From DASSUW01 sp963811895 (lineage in GTDB: Bacteria > Actinomycetota > Thermoleophilia > Solirubrobacterales > Solirubrobacteraceae): 64,000 bases of DNA. Made by a program: the position numbers and the translations under genes. Every line of letters begins with the position of its first letter. The first letter of the stretch is position 1. The stretch is from NCBI GenBank assembly GCA_963811895.1, contig CAWETE010000004.1, positions 372,001 to 436,000 of the forward strand, written 5' to 3'. Shown here piece by piece: positions 1 through 8,428 of this stretch. Under the pieces are notes generated by a model that was given only the letters and a program-made list of their open reading frames with translations, did not search any database and was not told the DNA's origin.

Positions 1-846
1 ACGCCGGCGATCGACGCCTACCTCACGAAGCCGGTGCGCCGCGCGGGCCTGCTCGAGGCGGTCGCGACCGTGCTCGCGCCCGACCAGAGGCAGCGCGCGG
101 CGGCCGAACCCGAGCCGGAGCGGCCCGCGCCGACCGGCGCCCGCGTGCTCGTGGCCGAGGACAACCCGGTCAACCAGCTCGTGATCCAGGGGATGCTGGC
201 CAAGCGCGGGATGATGGCGGACGTCGTGGCGACCGGCCTCGAGGCGCTCGAGGTCCTGGACCGCGAGCGCCACGCCGCCGTGCTGATGGACGTGCAGATG
301 CCCGAGCTCGACGGCTACGAGACGACGCGCCGCATCCGCGCCGACGAGGACGGCTCTCCGCGGATGCCGATCATCGCGATGACGGCGGGCGCGCTGCAGG
401 GCGACCGCGAGGCCGCGCTCGACGCCGGCATGGACGACTACCTCTCGAAGCCCCTGCGACCCGAGGCGCTCGACGCCGTGCTCGAGCGCTGGCTCGGCGC
501 CGCTCCGCAGCCGACGCCGGCGGAGCCGATCTTCGACGACTCGCGGATCCGCGGCTTCCGCGAGAGCTACCCCGAGATCGTGGACCGGCTCGTGGCGCTG
601 TTCGCCGACTCCACCCCGCCGCTGCTCGACCAGCTCGACGCCGCGGCCCGCGACCGCGACGGCGATCTCGTCCGCCGGCTCGCGCACAAGCTCAAGAGCA
701 GCTGCGACAACGTCGGAGCGACGCGGATGGCGGCGCTCTGCCGCACGCTCGAGCAGCCGAACGGCGACCCCGGCCCGCTGGTCGCGGACCTGGCGGCCGC
801 GTACCCGCCGACGCTCGCCGAGATCCGCAGCTCGGTCAGCGCCTAG
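1..846 (+). CDS. Hybrid sensor kinase or multi-receiver protein, C-terminal part (REC-REC-Hpt), cut by the window edge
   Basis: The reading frame is open from base 1, and its first codons read as the end of a receiver domain (AYLTKPV with the conserved Lys-Pro). The GTG at 34 is therefore internal. A full second receiver follows at about residues 48-165, with the acidic pair in VAEDNPVN, the phosphoacceptor Asp in LMDVQMPELDG and the Lys in YLSKPLRP. A C-terminal Hpt domain carries the phosphorelay histidine in AHKLKSS. Such REC-REC-Hpt tails are typical of hybrid histidine kinases; the kinase core would lie upstream of the window. The stop shares the CTAG at 843-846 with the convergent glycosyltransferase gene. 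Confidence 0.85.
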   Translation, partial: TPAIDAYLTKPVRRAGLLEAVATVLAPDQRQRAAAEPEPERPAPTGARVLVAEDNPVNQLVIQGMLAKRGMMADVVATGLEALEVLDRERHAAVLMDVQMPELDGYETTRRIRADEDGSPRMPIIAMTAGALQGDREAALDAGMDDYLSKPLRPEALDAVLERWLGAAPQPTPAEPIFDDSRIRGFRESYPEIVDRLVALFADSTPPLLDQLDAAARDRDGDLVRRLAHKLKSSCDNVGATRMAALCRTLEQPNGDPGPLVADLAAAYPPTLAEIRSSVSA

Positions 847-2264
847 GGCTCGCTCGCGGGGCGGAAGCCCTCGCGCTCCATCGCGCCCCAGTCGCCGTGC
901 CCGCGCCAGTGGCGGGCCATGCCGCGGAAGCGCCAGAACGCGGTCAGCTGGCGGTAGCCGAGGCTCTCGAGCATCCCCCACGTCAGCAGCATCAGCCGGT
1001 CGCGCAGGCCGCCGTAGCCGCCATAGGTCCACTCCTCGAGCGCGATCGTGAGCGTCGTGATCAGCAGCCCGAGGCCGTAGGCGACGATCAGGAACATCAC
1101 GGCGAACGGGACATTGACCGCGCCCAGCGCCAGACCCAGCACGAGCGCCGCGAGGCCGACCAGCTCGACCACCGGGGCGAGCAGCTCTACGAAGAGGAAG
1201 TAAGGCGCCACGACGAGGCCCATCGCCCCGTAGCGCGGGTTGAGCAGGATGCCGCGGTGGCGCTCGATGACGTCGGTGAGCCCGCGGTGCCAGCGGTCGC
1301 GCTGGCGGGCGAGCACGCGCAGCCGGCGCGGCACCTCGGTCCACGCCACGGGGTCGGGGACGAAGACGATCCGCTCGGGCTCGCCGCGCTCGTGGGCGAG
1401 CCGGCGCATGCGCACGACGAGCTCCATGTCCTCGCCGACGGTGTCGTGCCGGTAGCCGCCGGCGGCGATCATCGCCTCGCGGCGGAAGAGGCCGAAGGCG
1501 CCGGAGATGATCAGGTTGCCGCCGAGCCGGTTCCAGCCGACCCGGCCGGCCAGGAAGGCGCGCAGGTACTCGACCGCCTGCACCCCCTCGACGAACCGCC
1601 GCGGCGCGCGCTGGCGGATGACGCGCCCGGCCTTGACCTCGCAGCCGTTGACCACGCGCAGCGTGCCGCCGGCCGCCACCACCTGGTCGTCGAGCAGGAA
1701 CGGGCGGATCATGCGCTGCAGGGCGTCGGGCTCCACGATCGTGTCGGCGTCGATCGCGCAGGCCAGCTCCCCGGTGGAGACGAGCAGGCCGGCGTTGAGC
1801 GCGTCGGCCTTGCCCCCGTTCTCCTTGTCGACCACCACCAGCGAGGGCGTGCGGCGCGAGCGGTACAGCCCGCGGATCGGCTGCGTCTCGATCCGGCGGC
1901 GGATCGGCGCGCTGTGGATCTCGACGAGGTCGAAGTCGCGCCGCAGCGTCTCGAGCGTGCCGTCGGCCGAGCCGTCGTTGACGACCACCACCTCCAGGCT
2001 CGGGTAGCGGAGCGTGAGCAGCGAGCGCACGCTCTCGGTGACCGTGAGCTCCTCGTTGTGGGCGGGCGCGAGGATCGAGATGACCGGCGCGACGTCCGAG
2101 CCCAGCAGGCGCCAGCGGCCCTCCTGCCAGACGTCGAGCCGCTGGCTGCGCAGGTCGATGGCCGCCATCAGCAGGAGCAGCAGCAGGAAGCCGTTGACGA
2201 CCAGGAAGTAGACGAGGATCGCCCAGTTGAGACCGACCAGCAGGGCTTCGAGCACGTCGATCAT
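843..2264 (-). CDS. Membrane glycosyltransferase family 2 (processive polysaccharide synthase type)
   Basis: 473 aa. An N-terminal membrane segment (about residues 7-35) is followed by a GT2 catalytic domain: SILAPAHNEE, VVVNDGSADGT, the DxD-like AIDADTIV, a TVGEDMELVVRM acceptor region and a QRDRW motif (Q-x-x-R-W type). Two or three membrane helices close the protein. This is the architecture of NodC/PgaC/hyaluronan-synthase-like processive synthases, which polymerise a sugar and export it through the membrane; the polymer cannot be named. The ATG at 2264 overlaps the stop of the upstream HEAT gene by one base, so a longer frame starting further upstream is rejected. It is the last gene of a three-gene operon with a response regulator, which suggests regulated exopolysaccharide synthesis. 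Confidence 0.88.
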   Translation of the reverse strand: MIDVLEALLVGLNWAILVYFLVVNGFLLLLLLMAAIDLRSQRLDVWQEGRWRLLGSDVAPVISILAPAHNEELTVTESVRSLLTLRYPSLEVVVVNDGSADGTLETLRRDFDLVEIHSAPIRRRIETQPIRGLYRSRRTPSLVVVDKENGGKADALNAGLLVSTGELACAIDADTIVEPDALQRMIRPFLLDDQVVAAGGTLRVVNGCEVKAGRVIRQRAPRRFVEGVQAVEYLRAFLAGRVGWNRLGGNLIISGAFGLFRREAMIAAGGYRHDTVGEDMELVVRMRRLAHERGEPERIVFVPDPVAWTEVPRRLRVLARQRDRWHRGLTDVIERHRGILLNPRYGAMGLVVAPYFLFVELLAPVVELVGLAALVLGLALGAVNVPFAVMFLIVAYGLGLLITTLTIALEEWTYGGYGGLRDRLMLLTWGMLESLGYRQLTAFWRFRGMARHWRGHGDWGAMEREGFRPASEP

Positions 2265-3310
2265 CAGGCGGGGAGCATCGGCTCGGGGAGGTCGAGCGTC
2301 TGGCGCGCGATGTCGCGCGCGAAGCGATCCTCCTCGCGCAGCGCGCGGCCGAGCAGCAGCTCGCCCGCGGGCCCGAGGCTGCGCAGCGCCAGCGCCGTGT
2401 TGCGGCGCACCAGCCACGACGGGTCGCTCAGGCGCGCCGCGAGCTGGGGCGCGGCCGGCCAGTGGCCGAGCCGGCCGAGCGCGACGGCGGCCGCCGCCCG
2501 CACCTCCTCCGCCGGGTCCTCGAGGCGGCCGACCACGGCGGCGGCGTTCTCGTCTCCCCCGACCGCGCCGATCAGCCGCACGGCCCAGGCGCGCACGGCG
2601 GGGTCCGCGTCGTCGAGCCGCTCGCGGGCGGCGGGCGCGAGGCGCGGGTCGCCGATCGCCGCGCCGACGCGCAGGGCGGCCACGGCGGCGCCGTGCCCCA
2701 CCCCCGCGATCGCATCCCGCAGCGGCACGACGGCGGCGGCGCCGAGCCGGATCAGCGAGTCCATGACCGTGAAGCGCGCCAGCCCGAGCGGGTCGTCCAG
2801 CATCTCCGTGAGTCGGCGCACGTTGGCCTCCGAGCCGTGGCCCGCCGCCCACTCGGCCGCCTGCGCGCGGACTTCGGGCCGGGGATCGGCAAGCAGCGGC
2901 GGCACCGTGTCCTCGCCGCCGCCGAGCGTGGTCAGCAGCCGGGCGCCGCGCAGCCGCCGGCGCCACACGCGGCTGCCGCACCAGCCCTCGGCGCGGTCGA
3001 TCACGCCGAGCTCGCGCGCGGCCTCGGCGAGCGCCGAGCGCGGCGCACCCGCGACGCTCTGGGCCAGCTCGGCGAAGAGGTCGATCCGGCGGTCGTCGGG
3101 GAGGCGCTCGAGCGCCCTGGCGTCCTCGGGGACGAGCTCGAGCCGGTCCGCGGTCTTCGCGAGGGCCGCGCGCGCCTCGGCGAGCGGCCGGCGCCAGCGC
3201 GCGTCGGAGATGGCCCGCCAGGTGCCGTGGGCCACGAGCAGCACCAGCGTGGCAAGCAGCAGCGCCGCGAGCGCGAGCGCGACGCCCAGCAGGAGGTCGG
3301 CATCGGTCAT
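2264..3310 (-). CDS. Membrane-anchored HEAT-repeat protein
   Basis: 348 aa. One hydrophobic N-terminal segment (about residues 6-28, rich in Leu/Ala/Val) is followed by a cytoplasmic-type alpha-helical solenoid from about residue 125 to the end. The repeats follow the HEAT pattern 'DPxxxVRxxAxxALxxLG' (for example DPRPEVRAQAAEWA and DPAEEVRAAAAVALGRLG). HEAT solenoids are protein-interaction scaffolds; no catalytic motif is visible. The start overlaps the upstream regulator stop (ATGA, 4 bases) and the stop overlaps the glycosyltransferase start, so the three genes are translationally coupled. A role as adaptor between regulator and synthase is my inference. Confidence 0.82.
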   Translation of the reverse strand: MTDADLLLGVALALAALLLATLVLLVAHGTWRAISDARWRRPLAEARAALAKTADRLELVPEDARALERLPDDRRIDLFAELAQSVAGAPRSALAEAARELGVIDRAEGWCGSRVWRRRLRGARLLTTLGGGEDTVPPLLADPRPEVRAQAAEWAAGHGSEANVRRLTEMLDDPLGLARFTVMDSLIRLGAAAVVPLRDAIAGVGHGAAVAALRVGAAIGDPRLAPAARERLDDADPAVRAWAVRLIGAVGGDENAAAVVGRLEDPAEEVRAAAAVALGRLGHWPAAPQLAARLSDPSWLVRRNTALALRSLGPAGELLLGRALREEDRFARDIARQTLDLPEPMLPA

Positions 3311-5256
3311 TGGCCGAGCAGCCGCCGTACCCGCTGCATGAGGACCGGCACGCTGAACGGCTTGGCGACGTGGTCGACGGCGCCGATCTCGAGCGTGGAC
3401 AGGATCTCGCGCTCGGAGGCGCGGAAGGTGAGCATCACGACCTTGGCGTGCACGAGCCCGCCGTCGGCCGCCAGCCCGCGCAGCACGGTGAGCCCGTCGC
3501 GGCCGGGCAGGTCCCAGTCGAGGAGCACGAGCTCGGCCCGCAGCGCGGGCCGCGGCCCGGCGAGCAGCCGGGCCGCCTCGTCGCCGTCGCCGATCCAGCG
3601 CGTCCGGTAGCCGCGCGTCTGCAGCGCGTGCAGGAGCAGCTCGGCCAGCACCTCGTCGTCCTCCACCAGCGCCACGTCGACCTGGTCGCGGTCGGCGTCG
3701 CCGGCCGCGATCTCGAGCCGGTCGCCGCCGGCGTCACGGGCGACGCGGCGGGCATCGCCGGCCGCGCCGACGAGCACGTCGGCGTCCTCGCCGTCGAGCG
3801 GGAACTGTGCAAGGCCGGCCGACAGGGTCACGCGGCGGCCGGCGACGTCGGCGCCGCGCAGCTCCTCCAGCACCGCGCCGACGCGGTCGCGCGCGTCGTG
3901 CGAGCCGAGGCCGAGCATGCCCACCACCAGCTCGCCGCCGCCCCAGCGGGCGGCGACGCCGTCGGAGCCGAAGGTCGCGCGCAGGGCGCGGCCGGCGGCG
4001 GCCAGGGCGGCGTCGCCCGCGACGTGGCCCGCCTCGCGGTTGATCCTGCTCAGCTCGTCGATCGAGACGGCGGCGATCGCCACCGGCTGGCCGAGCCGCC
4101 GGCCGAGCTTGAGCAGGCCGTCGAGCTCCGGCCGCGCGGCGTCCCGCCGCAGCAGGCCGGTGAGCCGGTCCACGTCGTCCATCTCGCGCTGGAGCGCCAC
4201 GCGCTCGATCCGGTTGCGGACGCGCGCGAGCAGCTCGGGGCCGAGGACGGGCTTTGTCACGTAGTCGTCGGCGCCGGCGGCGAACAGCGCCGAGACGGTC
4301 TCGGCGTCGCTGTGGCCGGTGAGGAACAGCAGCGGCAGGTTCTGCCAGCGGGCGTCGGCGCGCAGGGTGCGGCAGAGGTCGATGCCGTCGAGGCCGGGCA
4401 TGTCGACGTCGCAGACGACGAGGTCGGGGCGCGTGCGCTCGAGCGCGGCCCAGACGGCGAGCGGGTCCTCGAGCACGGTCACCTCGTACCCGGAGCCGCC
4501 GAGGATCGCCTCCATCACGAGCAGGATCGACGGGTCGTCGTCGATGGCCAGGATCCGGCCCGCGGGCGGGCGGCGGCTCTCGGTCAGGGCCAGCAGCGCG
4601 TCGACGATCGCGTCGGCGGAGGCGTCGGCGGGCAGCACCCGCTGAGCGCCGCGGCGGACGAGCTCGACCCGGTCGTACGGAGCGTCGGCCTCGAGCAGCA
4701 GCGCGACGGTGGTGCCGGACGCGGTGAGCTCGCCGACCCCGTCGGGCAGGCCCGGGAGCGAGCCGTCGAGCAGGGCGATCGGCGGCCATTCCGCGGCAAG
4801 CGAGCCGCCCGCCGCGATGGTGAGCCCGCGCTCGGCCCCGGCGGCCACCAGCGGCGCCGCACGCTCCGGGGTGAGGCCGATGGCGGCGACGTCGATGCGG
4901 CCCTCGGCCGGCGGCGGGCCGCCGCCCTCGCCGGACTCGATCAGCTGCCGCAGGTCGCGCGCGTGCTGGGCCAGCTCGGGGACGCGATCGAGGCTCGGGA
5001 CGTCCTCGAAGGCGGCCTCGAGCGCGGCGGCGTGGCCGGTCGCATCGCGCAGCCCGAAGGTGCCGAGCGAGCCGGCCAGCTTGTGCGCCTCACGCCGCGC
5101 GTGGTCGCGCTGCTCGTCGCCCAGGGCGCCGAGCATCACCGCCGCGACGGCGTCGTCGATCGCGTCAACGCGGGAGAGCGCTCCGGGCCGCGCCTGCTCC
5201 CAGAGCTGCTGGACCGCGGCAGTCAGCCCCGAATCGAGGCCCGGCCCGCCTGCCAT
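3307..5256 (-). CDS. Multi-domain response regulator: Hpt - receiver(s) - degenerate GGDEF - receiver
   Basis: 649 aa. An N-terminal Hpt domain (about 1-110) has the phosphorelay histidine in AHKLAGSLG. A receiver-like region without a clear phosphoacceptor follows (about 120-225). A canonical receiver (about 230-350) has IDDDPS, the Asp in VVCDVDMPGLDG and the Lys in YVTKPV. A GGDEF-fold domain (about 360-515) reads RWGGGELVVG at its signature, so the third residue is Gly instead of Asp/Glu and diguanylate cyclase activity is doubtful. A C-terminal receiver (about 525-649) has LLDWDLPGRDG and VAKPFS. The gene heads an operon with the HEAT and glycosyltransferase genes. It may act as a phosphorelay hub rather than a c-di-GMP maker. 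Confidence 0.85.
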   Translation of the reverse strand: MAGGPGLDSGLTAAVQQLWEQARPGALSRVDAIDDAVAAVMLGALGDEQRDHARREAHKLAGSLGTFGLRDATGHAAALEAAFEDVPSLDRVPELAQHARDLRQLIESGEGGGPPPAEGRIDVAAIGLTPERAAPLVAAGAERGLTIAAGGSLAAEWPPIALLDGSLPGLPDGVGELTASGTTVALLLEADAPYDRVELVRRGAQRVLPADASADAIVDALLALTESRRPPAGRILAIDDDPSILLVMEAILGGSGYEVTVLEDPLAVWAALERTRPDLVVCDVDMPGLDGIDLCRTLRADARWQNLPLLFLTGHSDAETVSALFAAGADDYVTKPVLGPELLARVRNRIERVALQREMDDVDRLTGLLRRDAARPELDGLLKLGRRLGQPVAIAAVSIDELSRINREAGHVAGDAALAAAGRALRATFGSDGVAARWGGGELVVGMLGLGSHDARDRVGAVLEELRGADVAGRRVTLSAGLAQFPLDGEDADVLVGAAGDARRVARDAGGDRLEIAAGDADRDQVDVALVEDDEVLAELLLHALQTRGYRTRWIGDGDEAARLLAGPRPALRAELVLLDWDLPGRDGLTVLRGLAADGGLVHAKVVMLTFRASEREILSTLEIGAVDHVAKPFSVPVLMQRVRRLLGQ

Positions 5257-5274
5257 GGCGGGTGAGGATAGACG

Positions 5275-5730
5275 TCAGTTCTCGCAGCCGAGCCGGTCCC
5301 AGCAGTACAGCTCGATGCACTCGGCGGCCAGCTCGTCGGCCCGCGCCGACGACAGCCACGGCAGCACCATGTCCAGCGCCTGGTCCTCGGCGAAGCCGGC
5401 GTTGAACGCGTCCTCCCCGCGCAGGCCGGCGGCGATCTTCAGCGCCTCGCGCCGGTTCTCGCCGAGCGAGCTGAACGCGGCGACCAGGAAGTCCTTGTTC
5501 GCGACCGGGGTGCCGACGTCCATCGACGCGTGCCAGGCGGCGAGCATCGACAGGTCGTGCTCGTCGAGGTCATTGACCGCCTTCGCGTAGTGCGAGGCGA
5601 GCTCCTCGTCGGGTATCTCGTCGACCCACGCGCGCACCAGCTCGCAAAGCAGCTGGCGACGGGCCTCGCGCCCGACCGATTCGGCGATGACGCGGATGGC
5701 GTCCTTCGACTCGATGAAACACAGTGGCAT
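5275..5730 (-). CDS. Hypothetical protein, alpha-helical, about 151 aa
   Basis: I do not recognise this family. The protein is rich in Ala, Leu, Glu and Asp with no signal peptide or membrane helix, and reads as a compact helical bundle. It has several cysteines, including ECIELYCWDRLGCEN at the C-terminus. The ATG at 5730 is preferred; a GTG four codons upstream (5742) is in frame and equally possible, as neither has a clear ribosome binding site. It follows the regulator operon by 18 bases on the same strand, with transcription running toward it from the left-hand divergent gap at 5743-5787. Function unknown. Confidence 0.6.
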   Translation of the reverse strand: MPLCFIESKDAIRVIAESVGREARRQLLCELVRAWVDEIPDEELASHYAKAVNDLDEHDLSMLAAWHASMDVGTPVANKDFLVAAFSSLGENRREALKIAAGLRGEDAFNAGFAEDQALDMVLPWLSSARADELAAECIELYCWDRLGCEN

Positions 5731-5787
5731 GACGCGGCGCACGGTACGCAGGGCCCCGGACGGAACGGACTGGTTGAATCAGCGCGC

Positions 5788-6678
5788 GTGTACGAGTCCC
5801 ACTACCTGCGGGCGGTCGATCCGGCAAGGCCCCGTGGGGCGTGGATCCGGCACACGTCGCACCAGCGTCCGGGCGAGGCTCCGACGGGCGCGCTGTGGTG
5901 CACGGTGTGGGACGCCGAGGCAGGCCCGCCGTACGCGGTCAAGCAGTCGCTGCCCGCGCCGTCGCCGCCCGCCGGCGCGCGGTTCGCGGGGTCGGCCTCG
6001 GCGGCCGGGCGCTCGGCGGCCTGGGAGCTCGAGGCGGCCGGCGAGGAGGCAGCCCTGCGCCACCTCCCGCGCGCGTGGATGTACCGCGCGCCGCTGCCGC
6101 GCACCAAGCTCGAGAGCCCGCACCCGGACGCCGTGTTCAGCGGCTGGGTCGAGGCCGGCGGCCGCCGCACCGAGGTGGCCGGCTGGCGCGGGATGGTGGG
6201 CCACAACTGGGGCTCCGAGCACGCCGAGCGCTGGGTCTGGCTGCACGCCGTGGGGTTCGCCGAGGCGCCGGGGGCGTGGCTCGACGTCGCGATCGGCCGC
6301 GTGCGCGTGGGCCGCGCGGTCACGCCGTGGGTGGCGAACGGCGCGCTTTCGCTGGACGGCGCCCGGCTGGCGCTCGGCGGCCTCGGCCGTGTGCGGTCAA
6401 CTCGCGTGGACGCGCAGCCGGGCTCGCTGCGGGCGGTGATCGGCGGCGCGGGCGTGACGATCCGGGCGTCGGTGTCGGCGCCGCTGGAGCAGACCGTGGC
6501 GTTCGAGTACCTGGGCGGGCACCACGCGCTGAACTGCTCGATCGCCGAGGTGCACCTGCGGGTGGAGCGGCCGGGGCGGCCTTCGCTGGAGCTGGCGACG
6601 GCGTTCGGGGGCGCGTATGAGCTCGGCGTGCGGGAGACGTCGCATGGCGTTCCCGTGGAGCCGTTCCCCGATCCGTGA
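5788..6678 (+). CDS. Lipocalin-like protein related to CrtC / tocopherol-cyclase-like families
   Basis: 296 aa from the GTG at 5788, the first plausible start after the divergent gene. No signal peptide or membrane helix is seen. It has a conserved stretch of basic and aromatic residues early (YESHYLRAVDP, RHTSHQRPG) and a central GMVGHNWGSEHAERW motif with WVWLHA, as in the two-lipocalin-domain hydratase/cyclase group that holds carotenoid 1,2-hydratase (CrtC), AttH and tocopherol cyclase. I can support the fold group but not the substrate. A link to the prenylquinone operon at 36200-37908 is tempting but they are 30 kb apart. The stop lies at the left edge of a large palindrome. Confidence 0.6.
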   Translation: MYESHYLRAVDPARPRGAWIRHTSHQRPGEAPTGALWCTVWDAEAGPPYAVKQSLPAPSPPAGARFAGSASAAGRSAAWELEAAGEEAALRHLPRAWMYRAPLPRTKLESPHPDAVFSGWVEAGGRRTEVAGWRGMVGHNWGSEHAERWVWLHAVGFAEAPGAWLDVAIGRVRVGRAVTPWVANGALSLDGARLALGGLGRVRSTRVDAQPGSLRAVIGGAGVTIRASVSAPLEQTVAFEYLGGHHALNCSIAEVHLRVERPGRPSLELATAFGGAYELGVRETSHGVPVEPFPDP

Positions 6679-6795
6679 CGAACTTCTGGCATTGAGGGAG
6701 TGGGATCGAGGTCGATTGTCACCTTTGTACGGCTGAGCCTGACAAAGGTGACAAGCGGCCGATCCACCAGCTCCCCTACCCAGCCGGGGTTCGTC
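6677..6795. repeat. Large imperfect palindrome at a convergent gene end (copy 1 of a shared element)
   Basis: The inner arms TTGTCACCTTTGT (6716-6728) and ACAAAGGTGACAA (6742-6754) are perfect over 13 bases. Outer arms GACGAAC (6677-6683) and GTTCGTC (6789-6795) are centred at nearly the same point. The outer right arm contains an 18-base stretch (6774-6791) that is identical, on the other strand, to 25473-25490 in the second palindrome of this window. The element lies between convergent genes and holds the stop codon of the minus-strand one. It may be a bidirectional terminator, a REP/MITE-like repeat, or both. Confidence 0.7.
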
Positions 6796-7835
6796 CCGCC
6801 GCGACCTCCAGAGCGCGGTCCACATCCGCCTCGCTGTTGAAGACGTGGAACGACAAGCGGATGAAGCCCTCGCGAACCGTGACCGAGACATCCGCGGCGC
6901 GCAGCCGCGCCACGAGCGCGTCCTCCGCCGGCAGCGCCACGATCGCGGAATCGCCCGGCTCCATGCCCAGCCCGGCCCGGAAGCGGTTCGCGAGCCCCAC
7001 GTCGTGCTCGTACACAGCCTCGATCCCGACCTCGCCCAGCAGCCGCAGCGCCGGCACCGCCCCCACCCAGCTCATCCACGCCGGTGACAGGTCGAAGCGG
7101 CTCGCGTCCTCCGCCAGGCGCAACGGCGCGTCGTAGTTGGTGTCGAACGGATCGTCGCCCGCGTACCAGCCCGCCATATAGGGCCGCAGCCGCTCCGCCG
7201 CCGACGGCCGCACGGCCATGAACGACGTCCCGCGCGGCGACAGCAGCCACTTGTAGGCGCTGGCCATGAAGAAGTCGAAGCGCCCCGCCTCCAAGGGCAG
7301 CCAGCCGCTCGCCTGCGTGGCGTCGACGCAGGTCAGCGCGCCGTGGTGGGACGCGGCGGCCGCGATGGCGTCGAGGTCCGCCACGCGGCCGTCGATCGAC
7401 TGGACGGCGCTGACCGCGACGACAGCGGTGTTGCCGTCGATCGCCGCAGCAAGCTGCTCGAGCGGGACGAGCTTCACGTCGGCGCCCGCCACCAGGAACG
7501 GCCAGATCACCGAGGTGAAGTCGCGCTCCGCGCACACCACGCGGGCGCCGCGCTCGAGCGACAGCGCGATCAGCCCCGTGAAGGCGGAGACCTGACCCGC
7601 GACCGCGACCTGAGAGGCCGGCACGCGCGTGCAACGCAGCCCACGCCTCGCGCGACTCGCCCGTCGCCCGGTCCCACACGTCCCAGTGCGTGCGGCCGTG
7701 ACGCCACTCGTCCAGAGCGGCATGAAACGCCTCGACCGCGGGCCGCGGCGGCAGCCCGTAGGAGGCGGCGTTCAGGTACGTGGTCTCCGGCGAGAACAGG
7801 CGCCGGGCCTCGGCGAGCGTCAGCAGGCGGCTCAG
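6776..7835 (-). pseudogene. Class V aminotransferase-like PLP enzyme, broken by one frameshift
   Basis: Two frames together encode one PLP enzyme of about 350 aa. The first (7835 to about 7625) reads YLNAASYGLPP and WRHGRTHWDVWDRA. The second (about 7625 to 6776) carries the rest, including CVDATQASGW and the PLP lysine in SAYKWLL. The frame changes by one base near 7620-7630 inside a GCGC-rich run, so a sequencing indel is as likely as a mutation. No ATG, GTG or TTG is available at the N-terminus. A CTG at 7835 would overlap the TetR stop as CTGA, matching the four-base overlap between the two genes before it. It is the third gene of the monooxygenase-TetR operon. Substrate unknown. Confidence 0.75.
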
Positions 7836-8428
7836 CGTACAGACACGAGCGCGCCGAGGAAGAGCGTCGAGGCGAAGCGCGTCGCGCCCTCGACATCGGG
7901 TGGAGACCGGTCGGCCAACCGAGCCCCCAGCTCCAGCCCGACCGCGATCATCGCGTGGGCGCAGTAGTCGACGTCGACCGGCGGCAGGTGGCCGGCCTCG
8001 ATCGCGGAGCGCAGGTCCTCGGCGAGCTCCTCGGTGCCGGCGGGCAGGACGGTCGCGCCGAAGCGGTTGCTCATGGTGTCGAGGTTGCGTCGCATGAACG
8101 CGAACCGCTCCGGGTCCTCGACGATGAACTCGAAGAACGCGCGGTAGCCGCCCTCCACGAACTCCGACGCGGTGCCCGCGCTGCGGCGGGCGTTGCGCAC
8201 GCGGCGGCGCGCCTCCTCGCCGGTCTCCTCGATCAGGGCCACGAAGATCGCGTCCTTGTCGGGGAAGTAGTTGTAGAACGTGCCCGACGCCAGGTCGGTG
8301 CGGCGGACGATGTCGCGGACGCTGGCTCCCTCGTAGCCCTGCTCGGCGAAGACCGTGCGCGCCGCGTCGAGGATGGCGGCGCGGTTGGCCGCCTTCGTCC
8401 GCTCCCGCCTGCCGACGACCGTGCTCAC
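7832..8428 (-). CDS. TetR-family transcriptional regulator
   Basis: 198 aa with a GTG start that overlaps the monooxygenase stop (GTGA). The N-terminal helix-turn-helix is clear at about residues 10-57: AILDAARTVFAEQGYEGASV, then SGTFYNYFPDKDAIF. The C-terminal domain is helical and would bind a ligand. TetR proteins usually repress their own operon and release DNA on ligand binding. The operator candidate is the dyad at 9801-9814 in front of the operon. Ligand unknown, but co-transcription with a flavin monooxygenase suggests a hydrophobic ketone or similar compound. Confidence 0.9.
   Translation of the reverse strand: MSTVVGRRERTKAANRAAILDAARTVFAEQGYEGASVRDIVRRTDLASGTFYNYFPDKDAIFVALIEETGEEARRRVRNARRSAGTASEFVEGGYRAFFEFIVEDPERFAFMRRNLDTMSNRFGATVLPAGTEELAEDLRSAIEAGHLPPVDVDYCAHAMIAVGLELGARLADRSPPDVEGATRFASTLFLGALVSVR

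Noticed and set aside
843..2981. A 712-residue protein starting at 2981
   Set aside because: The N-terminal 240 residues are the opposite frame of the HEAT gene; the glycosyltransferase starts at 2264 by overlap and domain limits.
5788..6678. A firm call of tocopherol cyclase, which would complete a vitamin E path
   Set aside because: The motifs support only the broad lipocalin-like hydratase/cyclase group, and the gene is 30 kb from the prenylquinone operon.
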